Shown here piece after piece: positions 35,901 through 46,714 of a DNA stretch of 64,000 bases. The notes below the pieces were generated by a model, which worked only from the letters and a program-made list of their open reading frames with translations, had not been told where the DNA came from and ran no database searches. Position 1 is the first letter of the stretch; every line of letters begins with the position of its first letter. The position numbers were made by a program, and so were the translations under genes. Source of the DNA: Xiphias gladius (lineage: Eukaryota > Chordata > Actinopteri > Istiophoriformes > Xiphiidae). The stretch is taken from NCBI RefSeq assembly GCF_016859285.1, contig NC_053403.1, forward strand, positions 3,540,948 through 3,604,947, read 5' to 3'.

Positions 35901-37870
35901 GAGTCCTCCAGCGGCTGCAGGCCGTAGCGGTGAGCCAGGCCCAGGAAGTCCAGTAGCACCTCTTCCCGGGCGGAGCTGAGGCTGGCCCGGCCGGTGTACA
36001 GGTAGTGTAGCAGCATTGAAAAGGCTTCGGCCCGCGTCTCCTCCAGACACACCTCCGCCTGGGGCTGGGACTCTTTCATCCCACCGTACAGCAAGGCCCT
36101 AAAGGAGCCACGATAAGCAAAAGGCTTAAGTGCTTATACTTTTTTGAGTGGCTGTTAAATTCCTAATTAATTTTCCCCAAAACAATTTCAGAGAGTCCCG
36201 CACTTACAAGTTAAGCTTTAGACTATTACAAACAGCTGCAAGCAGTCTTACACATATATGGCAATTTATTCTGAAAAACATGCTGAATAACAGAAAGAAA
36301 CCCAAAAAATGTCAGGGTATCAAGGCTGACTCAATCCCATGTATATGTAGCGTTAAATGGAGATATAGGAAAGGGAATATAGAAACAGGAGGCCCACAGG
36401 TGCAAAAAACATCCAATCACAACTTAAAAGAATGAGTCTTCATTTTAATTTGTGCAATCAACAAGGTAATAAGGAAATGGCAAACATTTGAGTAGCCCAA
36501 AACACAAAGATATGCAGTTTACTGTCACATAAGATGAAGAAAGTAAGCAAATCCTCACATTTAAAGAGATGGAACGAGGAGCTGTTTGGCATTTACGCTT
36601 CAAAATGAATTAAACAATTAATCAATTATCAAAATCAAACAAAGGATGAACTGAGAGCTTCAGCTCTAGTTTGAATAATCACATTTGTGCATGTCAATAG
36701 TCAGGACAAAATGTGTCTATAAGTTTTTGCACCCCTGGACAAATTACATATTTTGTTGATTTTTTAAGTGAAAAAAAGTAAATACAACCACTAAAGAAAA
36801 CAATGAACCTGTCTTCAAATGTCAAAGCAGTGTTACTGTTTATTTCATGAACTTGAAAAATATATAAACCAGTAGAACCGTAATTCTGACAGGTGCAAAA
36901 GTACTTAGTAAGCGACCCTTTAGCAGATATCCCAGCTTGCAAGTGCTTGTTGTAGCAGCTAAGAATCTTTCTACTCTTTACTTAGGATTTTTCACCCACT
37001 CTTCCTTGGAAATTAAGTTCTGAGATATTTTTAGGCTGTACTGCACACACGGTATGTTTGGGATCTGCCCACGGATTTTCAGAGATGTTCAAGTCAGGGG
37101 ACTGTGAGGGGCCGCTCCAAAAGCTTCAGCTGTGGGTTCTTGAAGTAGTTCCTGGGGGATTTTGAGATATGCTTTGGATCATTGTCCTGTTGTAGTAGCC
37201 AGCTCATTTTCAGTTTCACTTTCTTGACTCACTGCAGGACATTTGCATCCGGAATTTGCTGATATTTAGCAGAAATTAATTCTTACCTCTACCTGTACCA
37301 CTAGCTGCGACACAACCCCAAAGAATAATATTTCCACCCCATGCTTAACTGCTGCTAGGAGGGTTAGGGGCGATTACCAAGTACTGATTTAGTATGGGGC
37401 CCAGATTTCTGTATATACCACAATTATTGTTTAATTATTTTCTATTTTCAAGATCATGAAATAAAGAGTATCAGTGCATTTACTCAACACACCAGAAGAA
37501 AGTCTCATTTCAGTGTCTCTTTGCTGCAGGAGTTGTTCTTCCAAATAGGAACAATACATGTAATTTACCTAGTGATGGCCTAACATTTGCATACAACTGT
37601 AAAGGGTGGGCTTACCAAAGCATCTGTAGTACTGAGGGAGGTAACATAAAAGACAAGAACCCCGAGTGTAGACATGTGGAGTTACCTGAAGTAGTGACAG
37701 CGAGCTGCCAGGATGACCCGGTGCGCCGGGAAGCGCTTCCCCTCCACGATGAAGGTAACATCGCTGTACTCCTCGCCGAGCACCAGGGCTCCCAGCTGCT
37801 CCGACAGCAGGTGGATGTGGTCGATCTCCGACACGGAGGCCAGTGGGCGCAGAGGGTGACTGTTACTCAT
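29968..37870 (-). CDS. btbd9: BTB/POZ domain-containing protein 9 (btbd9), ten coding exons
   Basis: Exons in transcription order: 37686-37870, 35735-36098, 34825-35092, 34439-34658, 33793-33912, 32612-32721, 32222-32411, 31656-31763, 30515-30593, 29968-30162. Phases all join and total 1839 nt, giving 612 residues, the same length as human BTBD9. Residues about 1-135 form the BTB domain (EYSDVTFIVEGKRFPAHRVI), about 140-240 the BACK domain. Two F5/8 type C (discoidin-like) repeats follow, each with a YSYY and IRIVGTHNT signature (exons 4-6 and 7-9). The Ser-rich C-terminal tail is poorly conserved. BTB-BACK proteins are typically Cullin-3 substrate adaptors; BTBD9 has been linked in human genetics to restless legs syndrome and iron handling. 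Exon 3 uses a gtcagt donor, required to make the conserved MLIPEEN join. Confidence 0.98.
36690..37600 (-). mobile_element. Tc1/mariner remnant in btbd9 intron 1
   Basis: The plus strand carries the familiar teleost Tc1 text (ttgcacccctgg near the left end, gggatctgcccacggatttt, ttggatcattgtcctgttg, tttgcatacaactgta near the right end). The minus strand gives degraded transposase pieces (VKHGVEILFFG, SLKI, EEWVKNPK) with many stops. It lies between btbd9 coding exons 1 and 2 and leaves the splice sites intact. Confidence 0.75.
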
Positions 37871-38420
37871 GGTCTACCGGTGCCACAGTCACATCTGTAA
37901 CAGGAGTAAACATGTCAAACCGCACACAGCCGCACAGCTAGTCCATGCTAAATGCTAACTAGAATGCCATGAAAATATCACTGCAGACTTAAACAAATTT
38001 GGACTAACGGTCGGTTGCTGGTTTTTCTAGTAAAACAACTGAATTAGCAGGCTAATAATACTCGATGCGCGGGGTCCTGTAACTAGCTGAGCGGTGCTGT
38101 TTACAGCCGCTGGTGTCGCCGACATCTGACACCTGAACAAACGTTAGCTAACAGCTAACAGATGTTGCCTCTTCTCCGTTTTAAACTTACCGAGCAGCTC
38201 TCATTCACTCCTATGTTTAAATAAATTTGTTTTAAAAAATATATATATATATACACAGTCTTGGTTGTTGTTATTTTTTGTTTTCTACCATGCATGAAAA
38301 TTAAGCACTGAATTCCCTACTCTACCAACACCAAACCAAGGGAAACCAATTCTGGGTCAAAGGACGTGCACTTCCGGTTCCAGAAGCTGCTTTTCAAAAT
38401 AGAGGTTCCTCAGAAAGTGA
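37871..38420 (-). promoter_or_regulatory. btbd9 5' UTR exon, intron and promoter side
   Basis: A non-coding exon ends at a clean donor (gctcg/gtaagt, exon low end about 38191). The acceptor ctgttacag sits just before the 24-nt leader of the first coding exon (37871-37894). The transcription start is therefore probably around 38.2-38.4 kb. A short TA tract (38242-38254) lies in this region; no TATA box is assigned. Confidence 0.55.
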
Positions 38421-38699
38421 TGTAAGTGTGATGAAAAAAAAAAGAATGAAAAGACCAAACTTTTAAATACAAATTGTATTATTATTTTATCCAATTAGGC
38501 AGCGATGGACTATTTCACATAAAACATTAATCATTTAATCATTAATCATCAACAGGTGTTTTGGATCCTGATTCCTCAGACCCTGATCATTACCCTCATC
38601 AGAGAACCTCCATGTGGCCTCCATCAGCTTGGGACCACCAGACACCTGACCAGTTTTTTCCCTAAGGCCGTCTCTCTCTGCCACAACCCATCCTAGGTT

Positions 38700-39110
38700 A
38701 GTAAATATGGTTTGGAAGTATTTGTACTTTACTTATGCATTTTGATTTGATTAAATGCTAAGGAAGACAGGGAACACTGCTTGCCACTGCACTACATTTA
38801 TGAAAGCTATAATTGCTGGTTACTTTGCACAGTAAGATTTTAAAAATCAATTGTGAGCATATAAGATACAATTAAATTAAAATACCAACGGCGTATAAAA
38901 TAAGTAGAATTAGCCCCAACACTGCCAGATACAACATCAAAAAGCTGCTTACATTATATTGCATCGGTTGAATAATCCAATAAAACAATGTGGAAAAAAT
39001 GTCACACTGACAGAGGCTGTTTTGCTTACATACCAATACACATTTTTATATTGTGGTTTTGCTTCTTTTACTTAAATAAAGGATCTGAATACTTCATCCA
39101 CTATTGCCAA
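38700..39110 (+). repeat. Dispersed MITE-like repeat copy
   Basis: Contains the internal and 3' text of the family at 8410-8645: agcccc-rich segment, 'aaagctgcttacattatatt', 'aataatccaataaaacaatg', and the end 'aaataaaggatctgaatact'. Diverged copy. Confidence 0.6.
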
Positions 39111-39669
39111 ATTCAAATGAATGGTGCACACATCAACGCTGGCCAACTGTGTAAACGTTTTGGACGTTTCAGGCTACAGCTGGCACTACAGTGACATAAT
39201 AAATGTGCCTTACCATTTGCACATTTGTTTCTTGTGCCAAGGCCCAGTTATTTGTTGACAGAATTTAAGGATTGTCAAAACAGCATGACTGCCATGAGCC
39301 TATCAGAGTGATTATCTATTTGGTCAGTAAGGTGCCACTTCCTCACTGTGACTTTCATCCTTTTTATTGTGTCTCATACTGTTGCAGTCTTTTTAACTTC
39401 CTTCTAACTAATGTCTTCTTAGTGACAGGATTCATAGTTATATTTTGGTATATCAAACAATGTAAGGTCACACTAAACAAAATAAATATTTTTTTAACAA
39501 AATGCTCAACCTTGATAAAAACCACTTCTACATTTTACTTTGGGCGGCTAGTTGACCTCCAGCACTCCTCTCTGGTTAAGAAGCTTTTTACACCAATCCA
39601 TCCTAATATATGATCATAAAAAAACACCAACAAAGAAAAGCAATGATCTGATGCCACGAGTATTGATTG

Positions 39670-39752
39670 TTAGAGGTTGCTGTGATCAGCAGAAGCTCTC
39701 ACAGTGGTGTAGCTTATCGCATCACTTTCACCATCGTCGTTTTTACTCCGAA
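39670..39752 (-). pseudogene. Orphan ITIM exon downstream of Ig receptor copy 1
   Basis: An 83-nt stretch reads RSKNDDGESDAISYTTV then RASADHSNL and stop, homologous to the last exon of copy 3 (49654-49773). It holds a strict ITIM, I-S-Y-T-T-V. It follows an AG, but its frame is phase 1 while copy 3 needs phase 0, and the preceding exon of copy 1 has lost its donor. It is probably no longer spliced in, unless an unseen donor is used. Confidence 0.55.
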
Positions 39753-40172
39753 CTCGGAAGGAAACCACACCTCACACAAATTACACAACAATATATGCAT
39801 TACCTACCACGACGAACTGCGACAAAGTGAAGGATAACACAGTGCAGAGAAGGAATAATGATATCTAACGGTAAAACACAACATTACTCAGAGTGATTCA
39901 CCAAAACTCGTTGCAAAACAATTACAAAATAATACACTGGAACAACACGCAAAGCAACACCATCACAAAATGCAGTACAGCATAATAGAACACAACAAAA
40001 AACAGCACACAATGTAAAACAGTACAACACATTGCAAAACCAAAGTGACTTACATCACAATCCTTAATCACAAAATTAAATGCACTTAAATGTTCAAATG
40101 GTGACTAATCTCATTGATTTAACTACTGAAAATTTGTTTTTCTTCATTCACTAACATCACCGGTGTATCCAA

Positions 40173-41839
40173 TCAGACAGCTTCCCTGTCGGTCTCCGTG
40201 GCGCGGCTGATGGAGGCGTAGGAAACACCACCTTCAGGATCAGCCTACACGGTGAAGACAACATAACAGCTGCGTCAGTTCAGTTCAGTTCAGTTCAGTT
40301 CTAGGTGTGTCATGATTCCCCGTTTCTTTCTTGCAGAAGCGGCTGAGGTTGAGGAATCGTGATGTGCGTCAAATCTATGTTTGTAGTTACACTGTGTCAG
40401 ACAGGAATGAATCAGTCTCTGTGGTCGTTTTGGAGGCTTCAGTTTGTGGTGCTGTTGTTTTGTGCTGCTCGTATTTTTCTTGAACGGTTTGACAATGTGC
40501 CTCTGCAACCACCTGGTGTCAATACGATACAATGCACTACTGTTTATAGTTTATACTACATGGACTCACAATGTTTTCAGTCATCAGTGTTTTGTTGCCT
40601 GAAAAAGACCCCCCCAAAAAAAAGATTCCACTTTAGCTTCCACATAAAAAAAATCCTGATTCATCAAGGGTGAAATTTTCCAACTTACTGAAACTTTGTA
40701 AATGTTTCATCTGTGAATGTTCTCACTGGCGTTTCTCTTCCATATGATGACTGCCACAGCAGTTGTTACGAGTGCTGCTAAAACCACAGGCACAATGATG
40801 AACTCCCACCGAACTGGAAAAAGACGGAAGAAGAGCCTTTCAGTGCCACAGTGGTGTTGTGATGATGAGCTATGTTTTGTAACGTGGGCTTATCCTGTGT
40901 ATTCTATCTCTCATATTTGAATTGGATGTCGTGGATGGAAGAAAAGAGCAGCAGCGTGATACTCAGACAGAAAAAGAGGCCGACGGGCGGAGAATATGAA
41001 ACGTGAACTCACCTTTTGTGTGTTTCGTTACTTTGTCTAATGTGGTCACAGGTGAAGAGGAAGATATTGTGAGAGAAAGAAACAAGAGTAAAACTTCATC
41101 ACTGTAATTATAATTATTCTGATGTTTCAGTATTTTGTTCTAACAAGACGGTTTGAGCTGAACAACATTAGGATGGAAATACTCACTGGGAATAACAGAC
41201 AGATGGAAAGTAGCATTTTGACCTTGTTGTTGATCTGATTGGTCGAACTGTCTGCAGGTGTAGCGACCAACATCCTCATCCGTGACCTTCTTTATAACCA
41301 GAAAACAATTCTCTGTAACACTCAGTCTGTCTGATTTACCTCTGGCTTTTTCAACAATCCGCCCTTGTTTAACCAGCTCCACTGGGCCTGTGTCGTGTGA
41401 ACCCCTGAAGAGCCAGGTAGTACCGTCACATTTAACCTCATCATCCATCACACTTTGACAAGGCAACGTGACTTCACCTCCAACTGTGACAGTGTTGCGG
41501 CGGCGAAGTTCAGTTACTGCTGCTGAGAAGATGAGAAATTGATCTGATATTAGAATGTGGCTGCTATGTTTTAGTTAATGTGAGGATGATTTTAGATACA
41601 ACAGAAGTTTGTTAAGGTGTCTCATCTTCGAACACAAACAGCATACTTGGTTGCTCATAAATAAAGGTTAGTTAATGATATACAATTAATAATATAAGTA
41701 AAGATAAGTTATATATATCTATAAATATATATATACATATGTATATAAAATGATTTATATGTGTGCATTTATCCTTACCTGTAAACTGAAGCATCAATGA
41801 CATTAATAAAGTAATTTGAATCCATTTGAATTCAGCCAT
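40173..41839 (-). CDS. Ig-superfamily receptor copy 1: single V-type Ig, TM, ITIM-like tail
   Basis: Exons: 41779-41839, 41187-41522, 41013-41036, 40727-40813, 40570-40598, 40173-40244. All phases join, total 609 nt, 202 residues. Signal peptide MAEFKWIQITLLMSLMLQFT; V-type Ig (about 21-132) with LPC...TTWLF...DEDVGRYTC and an extra Cys pair (VKCD, ENCF); a QNAT glycosylation site; an eight-residue stalk made by a 24-nt exon; TM helix (FIIVPVVLAALVTTAVAVII) followed by WKR; and a tail with VSYASI, which fits ITIM (V-x-Y-x-x-I). ITIM tails recruit SHP-type phosphatases, so an inhibitory leukocyte receptor is likely. Compared with copy 3 it lacks the second Ig and the last exon. Family name and ligand unknown. 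Confidence 0.75.
40275..40300. repeat. (TCAGT)n pentanucleotide repeat
   Basis: About five units in the sequence just upstream (gene sense) of the ITIM exon of copy 1. Copy 2 has only about two units at the matching place (45107-45116) and copy 3 has none. Confidence 0.85.
40384..40532. repeat. About 150-bp block shared only by Ig copies 1 and 2
   Basis: Nearly identical to 45664-45812 (shared 'acactgtgtcagacaggaat', 'ctgtggtcgttttggaggct', 'accacctggtgtcaatacga'); the copy 2 version differs by a few small indels. No counterpart is seen in copy 3. In copy 1 it follows the shortened linker exon. Confidence 0.85.
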
Positions 41840-44334
41840 TATGCTTCTCTCTCTCCCTTCTCTGTTGTTCTCACCACTTCAGCTGTCAAAGTCTTTAATA
41901 AAGGGCATCTAGTTGAGAGATACACCACTGGCTTCCAGTGATTAGTCTGATGTCACTTCCTCTTACTGACCATTTTTTGTTTGTTTTTTTTTGAGTTAAA
42001 TTCATGTAGACAGAGCATAATAGTTGTTCTTCTCCCTGGAAACTGTACATTTTTAACATTTAGTTGTCTCTGATCAATCGTGACTGAAAGGGATTTCTTG
42101 ATCAGTAATATTAAGACCAACCAACAGTAAAGAGGTCAGAGATCACAGTAGTCCGACAAAGATCCTATAAAACTGAAAAGAGCATGTAGGATGGAGGATT
42201 GATTGCAAGAAAGTCGTTGTTTCCAAAGAAGCGAAATGTTTCTGCATTTAAAACTGAATTTTAGTCAGTAGTCAGATGCTGTATCAAAAAAATCATATTA
42301 AGACTCCTCGGGCTCAAAGTGTTTCCTGTCTCATGATGCATTTGTGACAATGATGTGTTTGATCTCAAGGAAAGAAGACGACTGAGGAAGTTGAATGTGT
42401 GAAGATTGTTGGTTCAGATATAAGTTTGCATTAATGCAGCTCTTCTTTTCCTCTAGATAGTGTTTATTAGGAAACAGCTGATGTTTGACAGCACACCTGA
42501 ACAGACAGGCGAGGAGTCAAACTCCTCTTCCCCCAGAATTCGTCTCGTGATGTCCATGGTGCAACATGGCAGTAGTCTAACATCAGGCAAAGAACGCAGA
42601 TAAGACGATATTTTAGTGGGAGAGAATGTGACAGCAGAGCTCTGGAGGTTTCACCATCTGATGGTGAACAGATGAACATCACAAACACAGATGCTTGACA
42701 CACTGATGAGTGTGTAAATGACACTGGATTCATTTTAAAGCTAAAGTAGGAGCCCATTTGCATCCACCACGAAGCTCTGCATGTACCTAGACTGGGCGAT
42801 GTCTGTGCATTCTCAGTTCATTTTGAGTGCATTTCTGTATTTAGTCCCATTTCAGTGCCCAGTGCGAACAAAGACCCACAGAGGGAAGGTTTACTCTCAG
42901 TAGAAGCAGGACATCCTCCATAACGAGAGTACACAAAGGAAACCCAAAATTCAGAGTCGAACTGCGCGCTGAACATTTAATTTGCAGAATGTATTATTTT
43001 CAGATACGGTAAGGAGTGGTCTGTTAGTGACTCCATTAAGGTTCAAAGCCAAACACATCCTGGACTCCCAACAAACTCGTTACGCTAAATGTAAGTGAAT
43101 ATCAAAATAGTTCCTCCTTGAAACTGAGCTCAAAAATGACCAGTTCATCTTAAAATCATCACTCACGTATTTGGCCGGAAACCAATGAAAGGAAGTTAAA
43201 CAAGCGTTAAATACTCTTCCCTGTTAGATGAATTTAAAATGCAGCTGATGTGTTCTGATTTGGCTGCAGGAGAGATAAGTTTTCGCAACTGATGCAGGAA
43301 AAGACATTTTTATAAATCTCACTGTGCACTTCTCAACATGAGAAGACTTCAAGGCTTGAATATCGTTGTTCCTCAAAATGATCTTTGAATTATTTGTAGT
43401 TTAAAAGCTTCAGCTACTCATATGAAAAGTAATGACAGGGCTGGAATGAACTGACTTCTATGCTAAGCTGATGCTGATATAGAAGTTGCCGATCAGTGGA
43501 GTCTGACAGAGGCAGAAGGGTCTGTCACAGAAGATCGGATGTTTTCATGGCTCGCTCGTGTCTCAGCTCCAGCAGTTCCAGGTGGGTTCGGTGGGGTCAG
43601 GTCTTGGTTTCAGGCCTGTGTAGAGAGAGACACCACTCATCTGTCCCCAAGACTTGATCCCAAAGCTCTCACCAACACCACGCATAGCTTCTCCCTCACC
43701 ATGACAGGTGTTTTTATTATTTTGTTCACTCCATTTATGTCAATGGGGGTAGGCTAAATAACAGACACGGCTCTTTGTACAATGCAACACATTTCAACAG
43801 CACCTCAAACTACATCCTCCAGAATGATCATGCAGTTGGTTCAGCACCTCTCTGAAACAGTTTCAATAAATACTGAACACTCTAACCTTCGTGATGGTAG
43901 GATTAACTGCAGACTGTATTAGCTTGAGCGGGGTGTACCTAATAAACTGTCAACTGAGTGTATATCCAGTACGTCTGCCTTTTTCTCACACTCTCCAACA
44001 CTAGAGGGAGTCTCAGCTCTTTCCATGCCCACGTATCTGAGGACCAGTTCCACCTCCTTTTTTCACCTCCTCGGATTCAGGACCTGTGCTCACTGACCAC
44101 TGTGCACCGAGAAAAAGACACTTTCCCCACAAGGCCAAATAATAGGGACATCGAACAAGACGGCACCTTCAGAACCTCATGTCTGCCGTACTGTCTACAT
44201 GTGTCACTGTATTCTCACTTTGCCATAATTAAGCCATGACAGTCTCACCGTATTAGAAATTGTTATCATCACATCATACGAATAAGAAATCAGGCAATTA
44301 TGAAAATGACACGTTGCACTAAATGAGTAAGATC
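41840..44334. other. Spacer between Ig copies 1 and 2
   Basis: 41840-42510 is the 5' flank of copy 1 and matches the 5' flank of copy 2 in pieces. The rest (42.5-44.3 kb) has no supported exon. A teleost repeat phrase 'ggggtgtacctaataaactg' lies near 43930-43950. Confidence 0.55.
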
Positions 44335-46714
44335 TTATTCGTTTGGTTTGTTGACGGTGGCGTAGATGCTGCTGGGATCGGTGGAGGCTGAGGGCAGAAG
44401 AGGTAGAAGCTTTCAGAGTGCTGGAGATCACTGCATCACCTTCATCGTCACCGTCAGTATCAACTTCATCCTGAACCTGGAACACGACACATAAATTACA
44501 AACGCGTGAGCTCAACGCAGAGTATTACAGAACAACATATTGTAACCTGACAGGGGTTCTGAAAATGCTCATCTGTGGGCTCAAATTAGGGTCAAAAAGA
44601 TTTTGAGCCTGGAAAGTGATGTTCACAAATAATTCCAAAGTTTTTAGTTGTAAATCAACCTTTGTGAACCTGTAAAGTAAATCTGCACGAGGAATTCATG
44701 TCTGTACATTTGTAGAAAAGATTTGTATTTGTAGAAAGGTGTAAAAAGCTTTTATCTGCTCTTTAACTTGTGGTGTCTGTGAAGTTGACGCATTGGTCTG
44801 ATGGTGGCGCTGGAGGAAAGGTGAGGGGATCACTTCAAATGTGATGTCGGTGGGTGTAGGTGATTGACAGACCCACTGACATCAGAATCCTAAGTCACGA
44901 AATTACATAATTTTTAGAGATAACATTTTATTTTCCTTCTTTCTTTGCTGAAAATGTTTTTTAAATTCACCAGCGTCACCACGGTAACCCATCAGACAGC
45001 TTCCCCGGGCTTCCCTGTCGGTCTCCCTGGCGCGGCTGATGGAGGCGCAGGAGACGCCACCTTCAGGATCAGCCTACACGGTGAAGGCGACATGACGGCT
45101 GCTTCAGTTCAGTTCACTGTCATGATTCCCCATTTCTCTCGCGATGGGCGTCATACCTACAATTTCTGGCACTAAAAACAAACATAACAACGAGTGTGAC
45201 TCTGTACTGGGTGCAGTGTGGGATCTCACCGTGACCCGAGTGGTTTCTGGAGCAGAATGGGCCTCTGCAGGATTTAAGATCAGTCCCTGGAAAAATACAG
45301 TTGAGTTAAAGTTTTACTTGAACCGCAACGGATACTTGTAACAGAATACGCCGTGATGATGGAAAACACTTGGTTCTGATTGGCTTGCAGATGTGGGTCA
45401 AATTCATCTAGCAGGACACTTGAAGCAGCCGCCGTTCGAAGGCTTAGCACTGCAAAGGGACGGTGACCATAGCGACCAAACCTGTGCTTGGCGGTGCATC
45501 TTTATTACAGATGAAACAGATTTAACCAAGATTTAAAAAAAAAAACACATGTTGACACACCCCGCGGTGTTCTGATGAGGAAATAACAGACTGAGTGAAG
45601 GAGACAGTGCTTCCACACTCTCATGCAATTGTCCCACAGCCGCTGCTACATGAGACCGATAGTTAGTTACACTGTGTCAGACAGGAATGAATCAGTCTCT
45701 GTGGTCGTTTTGGAGGCTTCAGGTTGTGGTGCTGTATTTTTCTTGTCCCCACGATGAACGGTTTGACAATGTGCCTCTGCTACCACCTGGTGTCAATACG
45801 ATACAATGCACTTCAATAATGCACAAGAATCATGTCATCTGATAACTTCAGATTTTAGAAAAATATTAAAAAATTTTAGAAATGTGAGGATTGAAAGAAA
45901 ACTGCTACACTTTTCTATATTATTAATATTGTTACATTAAACTTAAATTACTCTCATATTTTCTTTTTTTAATTCATTAAGAGAAAAAGCTATAAAGGTC
46001 CCAGTGGCTGAACCATTACTCTCATACAGGTCATCGTTGTGTTTCACACCATCCTTATATGTCAACACAGGACAACATCACCTTATAAAAGAGTAAAATT
46101 AACTTCCCGTTAATGTAATTATTGTTGTGTTTCAGTGTATTGTTCTAACAAGACACTTTGACGTAAATACTCACTGTTGATAACAGACGGAACACACACA
46201 GTGTCTTCACCATGTTTTTAGTCCTGATTTGTTGGACTGTGTGCAGGTGTAACAACCGACACCCTCAGCTCTGACCCTCTGTATTTCCAGAGAGGAGTGC
46301 GATGTAACGCCCAGTCCGTCTGAATTAGCTCCGGCATCGTCATGAATCTTTCCACGTTTGAACAGCGTGACTGCTTCGACTGAGTGACTGAAGGTCCAGG
46401 TAATGCTGTCGCATTTTCACAAGGCGCCGTGACACCGACTCTGGCTACAGCAGCAAAGGGACGGGGATTTTTCTCTACGGGTCACAGCTGAGGACAAGAT
46501 CAAATTTAAATTTGAGCAAGACTCAAAGGTTCATGGTTAATGTGAGGACATGTCTGCCGATGTTCCTCTTTCTTTGCCTTAAAAGGTCGACCATAATCAG
46601 TTAAATGAAAGGTTAGGTCCCAACGTACCACTACCATTGATATCGATGAAGTTTATACTTACCTGTGAACTGAAGCACTAGTATCAGAAATGAAAACATT
46701 TTGAATGAAACCAT
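44335..46714 (-). pseudogene. Ig-superfamily receptor copy 2, degraded pseudogene
   Basis: Recognisable pieces: signal exon 46663-46714 (MVSFKMFSFLILVLQFT), V-type Ig 46175-46487, linker remnant 45230-45286, ITIM exon 45005-45073, last exon 44335-44476. The Ig exon needs at least three frame changes to follow its homologues (before the first Cys, just after APCEN where part of the domain is deleted, and after SGLK where a TGA also appears). The second Ig, stalk and transmembrane exons are not found. The ITIM tyrosine is Cys (VSCASI). The donor after the ITIM exon is GG instead of GT. The last exon has Ser at the tyrosine position homologous to copy 1 ISYTTV, and SIYATV sits in another frame. 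I see no way to make a membrane receptor from it. Confidence 0.85.
45664..45812. repeat. About 150-bp block shared with Ig copy 1
   Basis: Partner of 40384-40532; see that entry. Here the missing transmembrane exon would be expected between this block and the Ig exon. Confidence 0.85.
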
